A stretch of 64,000 nucleotides of DNA from Brugia malayi (GCF_000002995.4 NW_025062476.1:12234501-12298500); one strand, 5' to 3'; counted from the first letter of the stretch, positions 25,901-40,757 are shown. The notes: generated by a model not told the origin, from the letters alone. A program made the numbers and translations.

Positions 25901-28770
25901 CATTTTTATCATAAATAATGAAATTCAAAAAGTTTCGAGAATGAATGCTTTAAATAACTTGGAGTTGTTTACAGAAAAACCATAATGACTTCATAATTTG
26001 CTTACAGTAACCCATGATTTGCTTACATTTTTAAGCTTAAGTAGTATACTTTTGAATGATCTTACTTAAACATTTCTTAAAGTGTTTGTTGCTGCACTCA
26101 CTGTTAGCATTTCTGATATGTTTGTTATGGTTTACAAAATTTAAGAGAAATAATTAGCTGAAGCTGTAGCATAACACTATTTTACACCGTAAAAAATTCA
26201 TACTGTAGTGAGGTCAGGATACGGTATGCGATATTACTGTATTAATTAGTCTACAGCATGTAATACATTCATGATAACATTATAAAAAATTTTTGCAGTA
26301 AAACAATTCTACGACATTAAAGCAATAATTTTATTTTAAAAATCACTAATAAAATAAAATAAACTATCCTATTATTGTTTTTATTCAAATAGAAGACAAA
26401 AAGAAAAAAAAATCACGAATAAGAAATAAATTAATCATTTAAAATTAATAAGTACAAATAGGTAAACAAAATAAATAACTGTTAAAGTATTTGTACTTAG
26501 TCTCCTTCAAAAAATTCCATTTATATCCTCCTCAAAAAAATTTTTTCGAATAATATTATTCGTAGTATATAATAATATTAAATAGAAGTTAAAAGTATTA
26601 AAAGTTTAAAATAAGAAGAAAATGAGATTGCATCACTTCATCTGATATATAGATTATCATATATTTAAATTAATATTTGTATTATTAAAATAATTTGATT
26701 AATAATAAAAATTTACCAAGTTCATTATTTAAAAAAAAAAAAAAATAAATGATTAAAAAAAGAAATGAAAAATACGAAAAGACAAAGGAAAACAGAATCA
26801 AATACTTAATAAAAAAAAATATTTCATTCTGAAAAAAAAATAAATAAATAATAAAATTCAAATTTACTATCAACAGTCACTTAGCAATTTTAACTTGCAT
26901 TTTATTAAAAAAAAAAGACAATAGATAAAAATCTGCCAAATAAAGTAAATAAAATTCTATTATCCAATCTACATTAAATGAATATTAAATAATCAGTAAT
27001 GCCTTACTGATAAAAATTCCTCTGTTATCAATCAGTTCTTCAATATCATTAAGCAAAGACAAAATCATCAAACATTTTGCTTTATAAATTGTCATCTGCT
27101 CATGTTGCATTTTAAACTTTAAACTATTTCTAAAAACAAAAAAAAAATTTTTTTTGGAAAAAAAAAGGAAAAAATTTTTGAAATGGAAAAAAAGAAGAAA
27201 TATTTCAAATAACAAATTTTCTAACTGCTAATTTTTACTTCATAAGTATCAAATAAATTTTTTTTTCCTCAGCAGAAAGTGATAAAATGCTATTTAGAAG
27301 AATTATCTTTTCATATCATAATTTTAAAACATTATTTCGATAATTTCACATTATAATTTTAGCATTATTATTTTATCATTCCAAATCGATGGAAGCAAAT
27401 CTTAAATAATTTTTTTTTTAAAAAGAAAAATAAAAAAAAGAAGTTTGTTTTTACAAAAGCAAAAAAGAACATTTTTTTGCCAGAAGGTAACTTCAATACA
27501 TAATACAATTTTATAATTTAATTATTTAATCGATCAAATATGAATTTTATTTCATTTTTCCAATGAAATAAATTCTAAAGCGAAATATGAAAATGCTAAT
27601 TTTTTTCAAAATTTTTTCATCACTGTACAAAAAATTTTTAAATCAATTTTTTTTATTAAAATAATGGCATTAGAAGAAATGAGAGAGAAACATTTTTTTT
27701 AAGGTTTAAGCATTTTTTTAAAAATATTTTAAATTACATTTGCAAGAAAATGAAGAAAGCGAAACGAGAAAAAGGTGTAAGTAGAAAAATGATTGATTAA
27801 CTGATTGATTGATCGAATGGGATGGAATGAAATTCTTTTGGAATGAAATTTTTAAAAATAAATAAAATGAGAGAAGTGGATAACGATGATAAGATTAGGA
27901 AGCATAAAGATCGCAATTAAATTAAATTTTATCAAATAGGTCTGCGCAACAATTTTACTATGTTGCATGTGGAAAATTAAATTATCCAATATGAAAGTTA
28001 ATCAAATTTAATTCTATCTTTTTCCACTTCATTGTCATAAAGTAACGAAATGTCAGAAATGCTTAAAAATATTTGTTGTAAAAATTCAATCAATTAAGGA
28101 TGGTTTTTTTCTTTTGAATTCTTTTTGAATTATTTTGAATGAAAATGAAAGAAATAGTTTAAAAAGTTTTCAGAAAAAAAAAAAATGGGAAATGAATGAA
28201 TAAATGAGGAATAGTTTTCCTATAATAATAATATATTTTAACAATGGTAAATGCTCTTTTCTTTTAAATTAAAATGAAACGAATTTGAAAATTAGTTTTT
28301 ATCAATGAATAAATTTCTAATTGAATTGATCAGTTAAAATGAAATATGCATTATGAGATGTAATTATTCGAGTTTTCTATAATTTAACATTAATTTAAAT
28401 AGTTCAATTATTTGTATTTTAATCAAAAAGCTTTAAAAAAAAAAAAAATCCTTCAAATTTTTAAAAAATGACATTTAAAAGGGAGAATATGAAATAGTTT
28501 AGCTTCAATTTAATTAAATTTTCAATTTAATTTTTTTAGAAATTTTTCATAGTAAAATTTAAATTGTATAATTTTTTTTACATAATAAAATATAATTCTT
28601 TTTTATATTTTGAAAATGAAACATTGAAAAGTTGAAAATAATTTAATAACATTCTCTTCAATGCATCATCATCATCATCATAATGCTAAGCAAATATTCA
28701 ATAACTATTTGCTAATTTAATTACATTTTACATTTGTTATAAAAAGGCTTTTGCTTTATTTGCTTAAATT
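22911..28770. other. Intergenic DNA without a recognised gene
   Basis: Reading frames such as 23036-23278 (+), 23434-23667 (+) and 24765-25154 (-) are AT-driven, rich in F, K, N and I, and carry no domain I recognise. A segment at about 26170-26290 contains several TACTGTA/GATACGGTA words seen also near 1220 and 33660. A (CAT)n run lies at 28664-28681. Confidence 0.4.
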
Positions 28771-28955
28771 ATGCAAATTAAGTGAAATTCATGGTAAATG
28801 ACGTGAAATTTATGCAAATTACGTGAAATTCATGGTAAATGACGTGAAATTTATGCAAATTACGTGAAATTCATGGTAAATGACGTGAAATTTATGCAAA
28901 TTACGTGAAATTCATGGTAAATGACGTGAAATTTATGCAAATTACGTGAAAATTG
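28771..28955. repeat. 41-bp tandem repeat carrying ATGCAAAT octamers and TGACGTGA words
   Basis: About four and a half copies with near-perfect identity. ATGCAAAT occurs at 28771, 28812, 28853, 28894 and 28935, exactly 41 bases apart. Each unit also contains TGACGTGA and TACGTGA. ATGCAAAT is the classical POU-factor octamer and TGACGT resembles a CRE/bZIP core. Whether this is regulatory or chance within a repeat unit cannot be told from sequence. Confidence 0.95.
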
Positions 28956-29251
28956 TGTAAATTAATTAGAAAATGATTAGTGTAATTTGTTATTTACTTT
29001 TTTAAAAAAAAAAAAAAAAAAATAAAACAAAAACGATAACAAATTCTGAAATTTGAGAAAATGAGGAAGTAAAAAGGAAGTGAAAAAGACAGAAAGAGAA
29101 AAGGGATAAGATAAAAAGAAAAGTGAAAGGAATTGACAATGAATGATTGCTGAACTGATGATTTGTTGATTTTTGAAAAGTGAAATAAAAAATTAGGTAT
29201 ATTAAGCATATGTGCTTTCTACCTCTTCAATTATACTCATTCTTTCTATCC

Positions 29252-29275
29252 CTCTCTCTCTCTCTCTCTCTCTCT
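29252..29275. repeat. (CT)n microsatellite
   Basis: About twelve CT units followed by GTCTTT. Confidence 0.9.
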
Positions 29276-31548
29276 GTCTTTTGCTATCACTTACAAACAA
29301 ATTTCATTTTATCATCAAAATATTTTTTTTTTTTTTTCAAAAATAAAAAGAAAAGTTTTTTTTTTTTTTTTTCACGGAAACAAATATATTATTAAAATGA
29401 AAAGAAATAAATGACAAAATAGAATTTCACACTATTTCTGTTCTTTTTTCATTTTTTTTTTTAGTTCAAATTTTTGGATTTATTTAAATGAATGAATTAT
29501 TTTTTTTGTTTGTTTATTTTTAAGTTTAAATTGTTTATTTTAAGTTTGTTTCTTCTTAAGTTAAATTTTAGCAAATACTTTATGATAATATGATAATATA
29601 CTGAATTAAATTAGCATTTTTTTTTTTTTTTTGTTAAAATTATATGTTTTTAAAAAAAATGGTTTAAAATATTTTAATGATAATTTATTTAAAATTATTA
29701 ATATAAATAGTAATAAAGTTTATTTCACATTTGTATTTATTTACTTTTATTTATTTTTTTTTTATTTCATAGCAAAATAAAAGTTTTTATTTGAGTAAAT
29801 AAAATTAATAAATGAAATTACATAATTACTATCTTTTCTTCAATAAAAATTATTTTTGCTTAAATAACAAAATTTGTGTATAAGTTCAAATTTCAATGAA
29901 AGCAGACGAAAGATAGCAATGAATTTATGATATAAAGTATAATAAATCAAAATGTATGTTTATCGTTATTCAAAATTTATAATAATTGATGTTGTTTACA
30001 ACAATCATTCAACTAATTGCCAGATGTGATAAATATCAAAATTTATATGTTTAAAAAGCTTTAAGCTAAAAAAAGAAAAAGAAAATGAAGCTAATAACAT
30101 ATTTTATCCATTATTGAAATTAAAAATTAAAATTAAAAATTAATGAGCTACGAAATTTTGGTAAATAAATTTTGATTTTGAAAAAAAAAAAATTGTTGAA
30201 CAAATAATTCAATGATTTGGGTGAGAAATCATTCATCTTTTCACCTTTATTTTGCACTTTGCTTTTTCATCGTCTTTTTTTTTTTTTTTTTTTTGTTGAT
30301 TAAATTTTTAAAAGAAATGCGAAAAATTATTGAATGGAATTAATTGGAACTATTTATATATTTAGGAGGTAATTTTTTTTTTTTTTTTAAAGTGGCATTA
30401 AAATGTGGGATCGGATCAGAAAGTAAATATGAAATCAATGGAAGAGGAAAAATGAAACTTAGAAGGAAAGCCTAGGCTCTAAATCATTGAGCCAAGGAAT
30501 AAATTATATTAATAACAATGGGATGTTTAATAGCTGAATGAAAAATATTAATAAACCATTAGAATATCATATAAGATGTAATTAAAAATTTGTAGTCTAA
30601 TATTATTGGAATAAAGATTTAAAAGGTAAAAATATATTAGTTAATAATAATATCAAAGGAAAAAAAAAAGCGAAAATAACATATTTAAATAATTTTTTTG
30701 CTTCAATTATTTTTGATCACATTAAAAATTCATAACGAATAAAAAATTTTGTAAGAAAAAAAAATATTTAATAAACAAAAAGAATTCCTTTTCTTTTTTT
30801 CTTTTTTTTTATTAAAAATAAGTATAGAATTAATAAATGAAGAAGAAAACGAAAACATAAAAAGTGCAAATGATAAATAAATATTTAATATCAAAACTAG
30901 CATATAACCTTTCTTTTTATTGATAATATTTAACTGATAACAAAATTTTGAAAAATACTTAAATCATAAAAAAAAAATTTTTAGCACTATTTGTTAACAA
31001 AAATAAAAGTATTAAAAACGAAAAAGAAAATTATTCATTGTGTTATATTATTTTAGTTTAATCTAAAAAATTTTGAATATTTTTTTAATATAAATTGCAT
31101 AATAATAATAATAAATTGAATAATAATAGTTCAATTAAGAATAATTTGGTAATATGAAATTTTTAAAATTATTCATTGCAATTAAAAGTAAAATTTTAAT
31201 TCGAAAAAAAAAACAATTCTTTGTAGCAAAGGAAAAAAATTGAAAATAAAAAAAAAAAAAAGAAAATAAAAGAAATTATTTTTGGTAAACATTTCAATGT
31301 TTTCTTTGAGCACTTAAAATTTTCGCATTTTGAAAAATATTTCGATTAAGAGAAAATCTCAAGGGTATACTATTTTGTTACTGATTTCAGACTTTTTAAC
31401 AAAAAAAAAAAAATTTCGTTTTTTTTTAGTAAATGAAGTGGTAGGCATTATTTTCAGTTTTGTTAGAAAAGAAACTGCCTTAGGAATATTCATGAAAAGT
31501 TTTAATTATGCTTAAAACAAAGTACTTATAAGAGTGCTCCATTTCAAA

Positions 31549-31586
31549 AGAGAGAAAGGGAGAGAGAGAGGGAGAGAGAGAGAGAA
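31549..31586. repeat. (GA)n microsatellite
   Basis: Imperfect GA run with GGGA interruptions, about 38 bases. Confidence 0.85.
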
Positions 31587-32273
31587 AAGAAAGAAAGAAA
31601 AGCAAAATTTGAAGCACACACAACGAATACATTTTTATGAATAATTTTTTAGTGAAAAAAAAAAAAAAAAATTAAAGATTACTGCAATAAAATTAATTTT
31701 TTTTTTTCATTTGCAATGTATCATTTATGATTTTTACTCATATTAGAATTAAATATCAATTAATAAAACTTAAAATATTCTAATAAATTTTGAATATCAT
31801 AAATAATAGAAATTTATTATTGTAAAGTAGTTCAAATAAGATTAAATTTATATTTATTTTTGTTTGCTAAATTCCTTTTTTCAAATAAGTTATTTGTTTA
31901 TTTACTTATTTTTTCTTTGATTTAATCAAAAATCAAGATGATAAGTGAAAATATGATTGAATAGTTTTAACTATTTAATGTTTCATGCAAAAATTTAGAA
32001 GAAAATATTGGAATACACAAAAAGAGAAGGAGAGATTATTTACCTTTTAATATTTCATCTACCTTTCACTATGAGTTTGTTAACCTTTGCTCATTTGAAA
32101 ATTTTATTTTTTATTTTTTTTTTTTATTGGATTGAAAATTTGATATCGAAGCATAAAGTTATTAAAAGGCAAAAAAATATTTTCTGAAAAGCAAAATTAA
32201 GTTATAATTTTTTTTGTTATACTATTTTTAATACGAAAAAAAAATTGAATACATTTATTAATGAATGTTTGAC

Positions 32274-32319
32274 GTATAAATATGCCTTAAGGCATATATG
32301 CCATATGCCTTGTTTATAC
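32274..32319. other. Nested palindrome
   Basis: ATATGCCTTAAGGCATAT (32280-32297) is a perfect 18-bp palindrome. It is followed by a further ATGCC-ATATGCC copy, and the whole is bracketed by GTATAAA and TTTATAC. It could form a stable hairpin or be a remnant of a small inverted-repeat element. Confidence 0.75.
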
Positions 32320-35300
32320 AATTCTAAAATTTTTCCAACTAAATATTTTATTAATAAAATGTTGTTGATTATGAATATTTATTGAAGTAAACAAAATCTA
32401 TTAAATTCTCATCTTAATGACATTTTTATCTTATAATTATTATATCAATGTATGAAGAAAACTAATATCTTCCCTTTTCTTTAAATTTATTTAAAATTGT
32501 TTTTCTCTTTTCAAATCTTTCCTGATAAATAAATTTGAGAAATTAATAAAAAATTATATAAGTTATACCAAAAGCATTGAAAATTATATGTTCACATTTA
32601 TAATAAATGCAAGAAATATGACAAAACTATTTTAAAGCTAAAGGCTTAATAGTATTTTAAATTCAACTTCTTACTAATTATTAAATAAAATTGCTGCTTA
32701 TTTTATCATTTGATAACTCTCTTGTTTCATTAAAACCATTAATTAAATGATTTAATTGACCTAAAAACTGCAAAAGCATACTATTTTGAAACATAAAAAT
32801 AAAATATATTTGAAAATTAGTTTTGACAAGGGATAATAAAACAATGAAAATGACAAATTTTATCTTTCATTGAATGCTTTTTGATGGACAGCTTACAATT
32901 TGAAATTATCTCTATTGATAATTTCATGCAATTTGTATATTAGAGTAAATTAAAATTCATTATTTAATGACTATTTTATTAATTCAACTTTAATTTGTAG
33001 TCCTCGCATAATTATGAATGACTTTGTAATAAATTTAAAATTACTTAAATTGCTGTATTAGTTGCAGAAAATATGAAACAATTTTTTCGTAGCACATATT
33101 TATTAATAGTTACAAATTAATTAAGCATGCAAATATTTTAATTTTCAATAAAATCCTGCAATAGGATAAAAATGATTTTTTTTTTTAAAAAAAAAAACTG
33201 ATCTAAGTACTGAAATTATCAATTTGTTTCAAACTTCCATATTTTAATAATTTCAAAAATTTTATTAAATTAAAAGTTTGAAAGTTCTGGAAATTCTCAC
33301 ACACAACAGAATGTCAACAAATAAAGGCAACAAAAAAGAAAAGGAAAAAAAGCGAAACCCAAATATCTCATTAATTAGCTGCTTAAATCATTTGATTCTT
33401 TTAAATTAAAATTTTTCATATTCATAATATTAAATTTAAAATGTATCATTTAGCGATAACTAATTTAAATGGTTCAATAAATCAATCATTTAATGAAATT
33501 ACTGTATTTTTTTTGTATAATTTGAAAATGCAATATTTTTTATGAAAATTTTCAGTTATATTTCTTTGTCCTTTCCATTATTTTACATTTTTAATCAGTT
33601 TTCAAATCATTTTTTTTTTCTTTTCTTAACCTGATGTAATTACCTGGCAATGGATGCTGTAGTAAGGTTACTGTATTTTACTACGGTCTGTCTTATATCC
33701 TACCGTATCCTTCCTTTCTTTTCTCATACTTTTTATTAGTGTTACTGTATGCTATATCTAATTTTATTCTCGCCAATTATTCATTTATGTTAATTTTTTT
33801 AAATAGATTATATAATATTTCTATGTTTTTTAATAATAATTCCAGCGTTTTATTTTGATTTTATATTTTTGACTCTTTTTTAAAATATCTAAAGTAATTG
33901 ATGAATTTTTCTTGCTCGATTTCTAATCTTTAATCTGAACTATTTGTTTTTTTTTTTTAGTTTTGAATTTGTTAACTTTTATTATGCTATAAAATATGAA
34001 AAGATAAGCTTGTTTTGCAAGTTTACAAAATGCATCTTAATTTTATTTATTGTAAAAATTCTATCAAAATTTTAAATTGTTTTCCTAATCTTTTCGTTTT
34101 CATTGAAGAAATATGGCGTGAATTTTTTGTGATGCTTTTTCCATCTTTGATAAAAATTGTGTAATAAAATTATTTAATTTCAAAACATAACTTTACAAAT
34201 AAATTTTATCAAATATTCTGAATTCATTGTGAAAAAATTTTTTCCAATTATTCATGTGAATGTTTCATTTTTTCTTCACTTTTTCAGCTCTTATTTCTAA
34301 TTTTTTTTTTTTTAGTTTTAACATTTTTGACGAAATGTTTTTGTTCCTTTCAATTTTCACTTTCTTCTATTCTTTTCTTTTTTTTAAAAAAAATTCTAGA
34401 TTAAATTTTACAATTATTCATTTGGAAATGTTCACAGCTATAATTTCTAGGCTTTTCACAAAATAATTGTTACTAATTATAGGTGCGATGTTTCATCCTC
34501 ATTTTTTAATTCGTTTAAATTGTTTTCGAACATGCTAGAAATTGTCGAATTGTTAAATCATTTGTTAAAAATTTTTGTAAAAATTGCTTCTTCTCTACTC
34601 TTACTAATTTTTTTTCTTCTTTATAGCTTCTGTAAAGTATTATTTAAATTTTTAGTTTATCTATTATTTTATTATATTTGCTGTTAATTATATTTGTTAT
34701 TATTCTAGTAATTAACATTGCATTTTTTTACCATTAATTTTTATTGTAAAAATTTTATTAATCGTTTTTTTTTTTTTTTTAATTTACTATTTAGTTTTGG
34801 TTTATTTCTCAACTTTAATTTTTGATTACTCATAAATACTCTCAAATATTTTTTTATTAATTAGGAAAACTTTCTATGATTGCTTCAAAATGAATCAAAA
34901 ATTATAATAAAATTTTCTGCAACTCCTTTGAAATAAATCATAAATTATAGCAAAACCTTTTCATGCTTATTTTATTTAAAAATAAATTTAATTTACTCGT
35001 TTTAAGAGTATTTTAGAATAAATAGATAATTTTTATAGTTATTAATTTCTTTTTTCGATATCCAAAAAAATATTGAAGTAAAATTCTAACAATTAAAATG
35101 GTCGTATTATCATAATTCTAGCTGTTCAGAATTATTAAATGTTATCGAAATATCGAAGATATTATCGGATTTGCAAAATTATTACCGGATTAGCAATAAG
35201 CTTAAATCGGATTTTGGAATAATTGTGATCAGACTAATCAGTTTTACACAGTTATTTATCATTTTTGTTAAATATTATAAAATATTTACAAATTTTTTGC

Positions 35301-38300
35301 AGCAAAATATTATTAATGTTGATATGATTAAAAATAAATGAATAAATAAAAGTATTTTAATCATTTATTGATTTACTAAAAAAGTTTGCTATTTGATAAT
35401 TTGAAATTTATCATTCATTTTGTTAGAATTTTTTGACTAATAAAATGAAAAAAAGACAAATAATTTAACCGAAGTTCATTTTTTGACAATTCCTTTTTTT
35501 AAAATAGAAATTGCATAAAATTTATCAACATATAAAAAAAATATCATAAATTGTAATAATTATCTTTTAAAATAATTTAATTGAACTTGTGGACATTTAA
35601 ACTAATTGAAATATTTCAAATGATTATAATTTTTTTTAAAAAAAAAGCATTTTAAATTTTTAATTTTAATTGAAAAGGAATAAAAGTCACTTTCAGTGCT
35701 TAAAAAAATATTATTTATTTGTGAAATTTTTACTCTCTCTTAAAAAAATATCATTTATTTGTGAAAAATTTAATATGATGTATGATAAATAATAATAATT
35801 TATCACAGCTAATTTTTCATAATTTTTTTTTTTTTTTTTTTGTGTTATCTCAAATTTTTGTTTGATTATTTATTTTAAAGAAAAAAATTTTCCGGTCAAT
35901 TATTCGATTAAAATTAGATAAACCAAACTACAAGTTTTGTTATCATTGCAATACTAATCTGTGATTTTGAAAAGAAATATGTAAAATACATTATTTGTTT
36001 CTAATAGAAATTAAAATTATTAAAATTAAAAATGAAAATTTAAACCTTTCTAATTCTTTATTCTTTCGCATTCTTTTCATTCCTTTATTAAAATTCAAAT
36101 AATTATCCGATTTAAATCGTACAGTGATTCATAACCTATTTTTGCAACGAATATCTTTTTGAAATATAATCATCCTTTATTAATCTAATTAATTTCATTT
36201 TAGAAATAATAAACAATAATTTCTTTAAAAAAAAAAAATTTAATTTGGAAAATTTTTGAAAAAAAATTTAAGGAACAAAACAAAAACGTACATAAGTAAT
36301 AAACAAATTGTAAATGATATGATAAAATAGTTATAATAATGAATTGATATGATAATAAAATAAAATTCACAAATGAAAAAGAATTGGAAAAATATTTAAA
36401 ATATTATAATGAATGTTCCATAAATTTGATGATTTAAAAAAATTTTTTTTTTCTTTGTTTTTTTTAGTGAAAGACTTTCTTATCAGTGCCATTATTAGGT
36501 GCTAAATATAAGTGATAAGCAATTGTACTTTTTATCACATTACTTCAATAATAATCACTTCTAAAAATTTTTGAGGATTATTATTTCATTTTGTAAAGTT
36601 TGCCAGATCATTAAGTAAAGTTAAAAAAAAAAAACACAAATTTTAAATAAAGAAGTGGAATATTTTATCATTTAGGAAAAAGTGAGATATCAGCAAATGA
36701 TAACAAGTTAAAAGTAATATGAAAGTAACATTAAGTTATGAAGAAAAATCATTAGAAAGATCAAGATTTAATGGTTTGATAAGTGATTTCTGATCGATAA
36801 AATACGATTGATCGATAAAAATTTCACGATTAAATATCTTTTATTGAATGGATTTTACGGTCAATAAAAACTTCCAAAATTAAATGATTTACGGAATGCA
36901 TTGGTTGCCTGATCTAATCCTGTGTTTGTCACAATTTGTCACATTCCATAATGGAAATTAATATTGTTTACATTGTTTCATAAACAATGCTCTTTTTTTT
37001 TTGCAAATATGCCGCAGTGATAATTTAAGAACTGATAATTACTTACTTTAGATGCATATATGCTATTTAGAAAAGCGCAAATGTCACAGACACTAAGCTA
37101 TTTTGGATCAAAGATTGGTACTTTAAAAAAAAATCATCAAATGATTTAATACTACTTAAAATTTCTTATAACCAGTTCTTTACAAAGAATATTTATAAAA
37201 TTGTATTATTGAAAAATAAATTATAATTAAAAATATGAGAGGAATTAAGCACGATCTATGATTGCTATCAAATAGAATATATTAGTAATTAAAATTTACT
37301 TTTGATTTCAATGAAAAGAATCAATAAATTGTTTTATTGTGAATTAATTGAAAATTTTGAAAGTTAAAAAAAAAATTTATTCCATTTTTTTTTTTTAACT
37401 TTAGCAATGAGAATTGATGAAAATTATGTTTTTGTTATTTGTTAGCCAATCTTAATTCACTGATATTACAATTTTATCACTTTAAGATATGTTAATAATT
37501 TGAAATGTTGATATTAGTTAATCATTTCAAAAACAGGAAAATAATTCATTTAAAAATTTAAAAAAAAAAAAGGTAAAATTCGATATTTTGTAATTTTCTA
37601 AAATTTACTATTTTGTAAATTTATAAGCTTAAAAGTTACACACTTCATAAACCTAAACAATACCTAAAGTTCAACAACACTTTATGAAATTAAGCAATAC
37701 TTCATAAAGTTAAACAAATTTTTGAAAAACAAAGTTAAATCATATTACTTTGTTATAATTTATCATTTCATACATTAAAATTTTATCATTTGATAAATTA
37801 AATTATCAGGAAATGAAAATGATAAAATTCCGCCTAAAAATTTTCCGAATGTTTTGGTATTTTCTGATTCTACAATGAAATATTTGTATTATATTATTAT
37901 TTTTATGCAAAAAATCAATAAACAATAATTGTTTACATTCATTTCTAATTCTCCTTTTTATGCTTTTAACAAATTTTAAGTCAAAATTTATTTTTTTTTT
38001 TTAAATTACTGATTTAAAAAAAAAAATATTTTAAATAATAACTCTCAATTGAATTACCCCAAAAAAAAGTAAATTTTATCGATATTATAAGGTGAGAGGA
38101 ACAATTGAAATGTTTTTATTAATAATAAAACAATCTATTGAATTCAAAAAGAAAATTTTTGTAATTTTGACTTCTCAATTGATTTACCCAAAAAAAAAAA
38201 AATTTTAACCCAAATATTTTAAAATTTTAAAATAATTTTTTTTATCGCTGTTGATTTTTTAAATAATTGCTAGAAATGAAATTGTTGATCTTATTTGTTA

Positions 38301-39505
38301 TTTAATTGAATTCAAAAAAAAAAAAAATTTTGACAAAGTTATTATATTTATTTCATTTATTCTCTTTTAAAATTAAACATTCGTTATTTTAATAAAATTT
38401 TAAAAAACAATTTTGAAAAAAATAAAGGAACAATTTTTAAAAATTTCAAAGTTTTAAATATTTCCATTGAAATTTTTTTTTTTTTTTTTGCTTTGCTAGC
38501 ATATTATCAGTCAATTTAAACTTTATTTTAACTTCAACTGAAATATTTTAAACTTTATTTTAACTTTATTCAAATATTTTAATTCGTTTTTCAACTATCT
38601 TTTATTGTTATTTGCTAACATTTGAATATTTTAAAATAATATTTTTTTTTGTCACTGTTGATTTTTTAAATAATTGCTAGAAATGAAATTATTGATCTTA
38701 TTTGTTATTTAATTGAAAATGATTAAAAAGTGATTAATTTTATTCTTTTTTTTTTGCACTTTTTAAAATTATATTTATTATTTGAAATATTAAACAATTA
38801 ATTACATATTTTATTTGCATATGATAGTGCTATGTAATTTATCGTAAGCTTCATTTACTATGCAAATAACGTTTTTTTTTTTTTTTTCTTTTAGCTAAAT
38901 TATTGACATATTTTACACTCTATTTGCTTTTTTTTTTTGATTACTATAAGATTGTCAACATAAAATGATTAATGTCATTTAAGTCATATTTGCTTGGCAA
39001 AAATTGAAGCAATCAACAAAAAATTTGACTTATTCTTATTTGCTTCCAAAATTAATTTATTATTACAATAAATTATCTTTGGTAAGAATTAATAAATTAG
39101 TAATTAAAAGAGTTCTTTTTTTTTTTTGCTAACAAATATAATAAATTAGTAATAATTAAAATGACATTATCGTTTCTTTTCTTTTTTTTTTTTTTCAAAA
39201 AAAAGAGCCAATATTTTGTTATTACATTAAGAAAAGAAAAAAAAAAAAAAAAACGATCAGTAATCGAATTTGGCTAATTGAAAAAAAAAGACATTTTTTT
39301 AAATCAAACAAAAATATCAATCTACCATGATTGGTACACGACTAAAACTAAAACAAAAAAAAAAATCGGTGGCTATTTTAGCGCTAGGCTCATTTTTGCC
39401 TTCCTATTTATGCCAATATCTCTATATTATCTTGGCTCAATCCCATTCATTCCATTTTGCTGATGCAAATTATACAACATTGATTTGATGTATTGTTACA
39501 GAAAA

Positions 39506-39775
39506 GATAAATACTCCCGAGAAATCTCGATAATTGGTATTTTAGTGATGACATGGAATTGCATTTTTTACTTCTGTAGAAAATACAATTACTCCCGAGA
39601 AATCTCGATAATTGGTATTTTAGTGATGGGATAGAATTGCATTTTTGTTTCTGTACAAAAGACAATTACTCCCGAGAAATCTCGATAATTGGTATTTTAG
39701 TGATGAGATAGAATTGCATTTTTGTTTCTATACAAAAGACAATTACTCCCGAGAAATCTCGATTATTGGTATTTT
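39506..39775. repeat. 77-78-bp tandem repeat, about 3.5 copies, each with a CGAGAAATCTCG hairpin
   Basis: ACTCCCGAGAAATCTCGATA recurs at about 39513, 39591, 39668 and 39745, giving spacings of 78, 77 and 77. The rest of the unit (TTGGTATTTTAGTGATG, then GAATTGCATTTTT) is well conserved. CGAGA-AA-TCTCG is a short hairpin. The minus-strand open frame over 39447-39665 is a translation of this array, not a gene. Confidence 0.95.
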
Positions 39776-40757
39776 AGAATTAAAGCTACACTTTTTACAC
39801 ATTACCTATTAGCTTTATTAGTTCATCTTTTTTTAAAAAAAAAATCTTTTTTATTAACATCCAAAAATTTTTTAATTCACACCTAAATTTTTTCATTCTG
39901 ATCTTAAAATGTTTATATGTCCTTTTTTCTTTTTTCATTTTCAGTTTTAAAATGATTTAAATTACAAAATTTACCTAACATATTTTTTTAAATGGATTTA
40001 AATCATAAATCTAATATAAATTTTAAAAAACAAAGAGTTTAAAAAGATTAAAAGAATTTTTATTTTTAAATTTAACTAAATTAAACTAACAAATAAAATT
40101 CTCATTTTTTTTTTTTCAAAAGATTAAAAAAATAAAATTTTAAGACATTAATGGAAATAATTACACTTTTATTTTATATATCTCTCAATACAAATCTTAA
40201 AATATTAATCTTTTCAAAAATCATTTAATAAATAATGATTTAAATTTATAAAAAAAGTAATTCTCGAAGAAAAAAAAAAACGAAAATGCTTTAAAAAGTT
40301 CTTGATCGGTTTTCTTTTCAAGTTATGCAATTATTCCTGTTATAAGAAATTGCAATTAAAATTTATTATTTAATAAATTTCAGCTTATTCAACTTAAATA
40401 AGTTAGCTTGAATTAATTTTTTATCAAATAGCAATTCAATATGATAGCAAATAATTAGTCCAACTGATAATATAATTTACAAACAACAATAAAGTTAGAT
40501 AAACTTGAAATAAATTTTTTATCAAAAAGAAAAAATTTGATTCTATTTAATTCAAAATCAAATAGTGGAATAGAAATTATACCATACATTCATTTAAATT
40601 ATAATTACTTTATCATTTATCAAAATTATCAAGTATAATACTTAGTTACTGATAAAAATACTACATACTTTTTCTTTTTAAAAAAAATATCGGTCAGTAA
40701 TTTTTTTTTTTTACTTTTTATTTTACTTACATACTTTTATTCTTCAAAAGTTATACG

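Larger units (their letters stand above)
28956..39505. other. Long intergenic stretch without a recognised gene
   Basis: Over 10 kb of AT-rich DNA with many A and T tracts. Noted inside: (CT)n at 29252-29275; a small palindrome AGCCTAGGCT near 30469; (GA)n at 31549-31586; a nested palindrome at 32274-32320; TACTGTA/CCGTATCC words at 33655-33750; an inverted repeat CATTGTTT-CAT-AAACAATG at 36971-36989. No open frame exceeds what this composition gives by chance. Confidence 0.4.

Noticed and set aside
39447..39665. 72-codon open frame (minus strand)
   Set aside because: Lies on the 77-78-bp tandem repeat and simply repeats one peptide.
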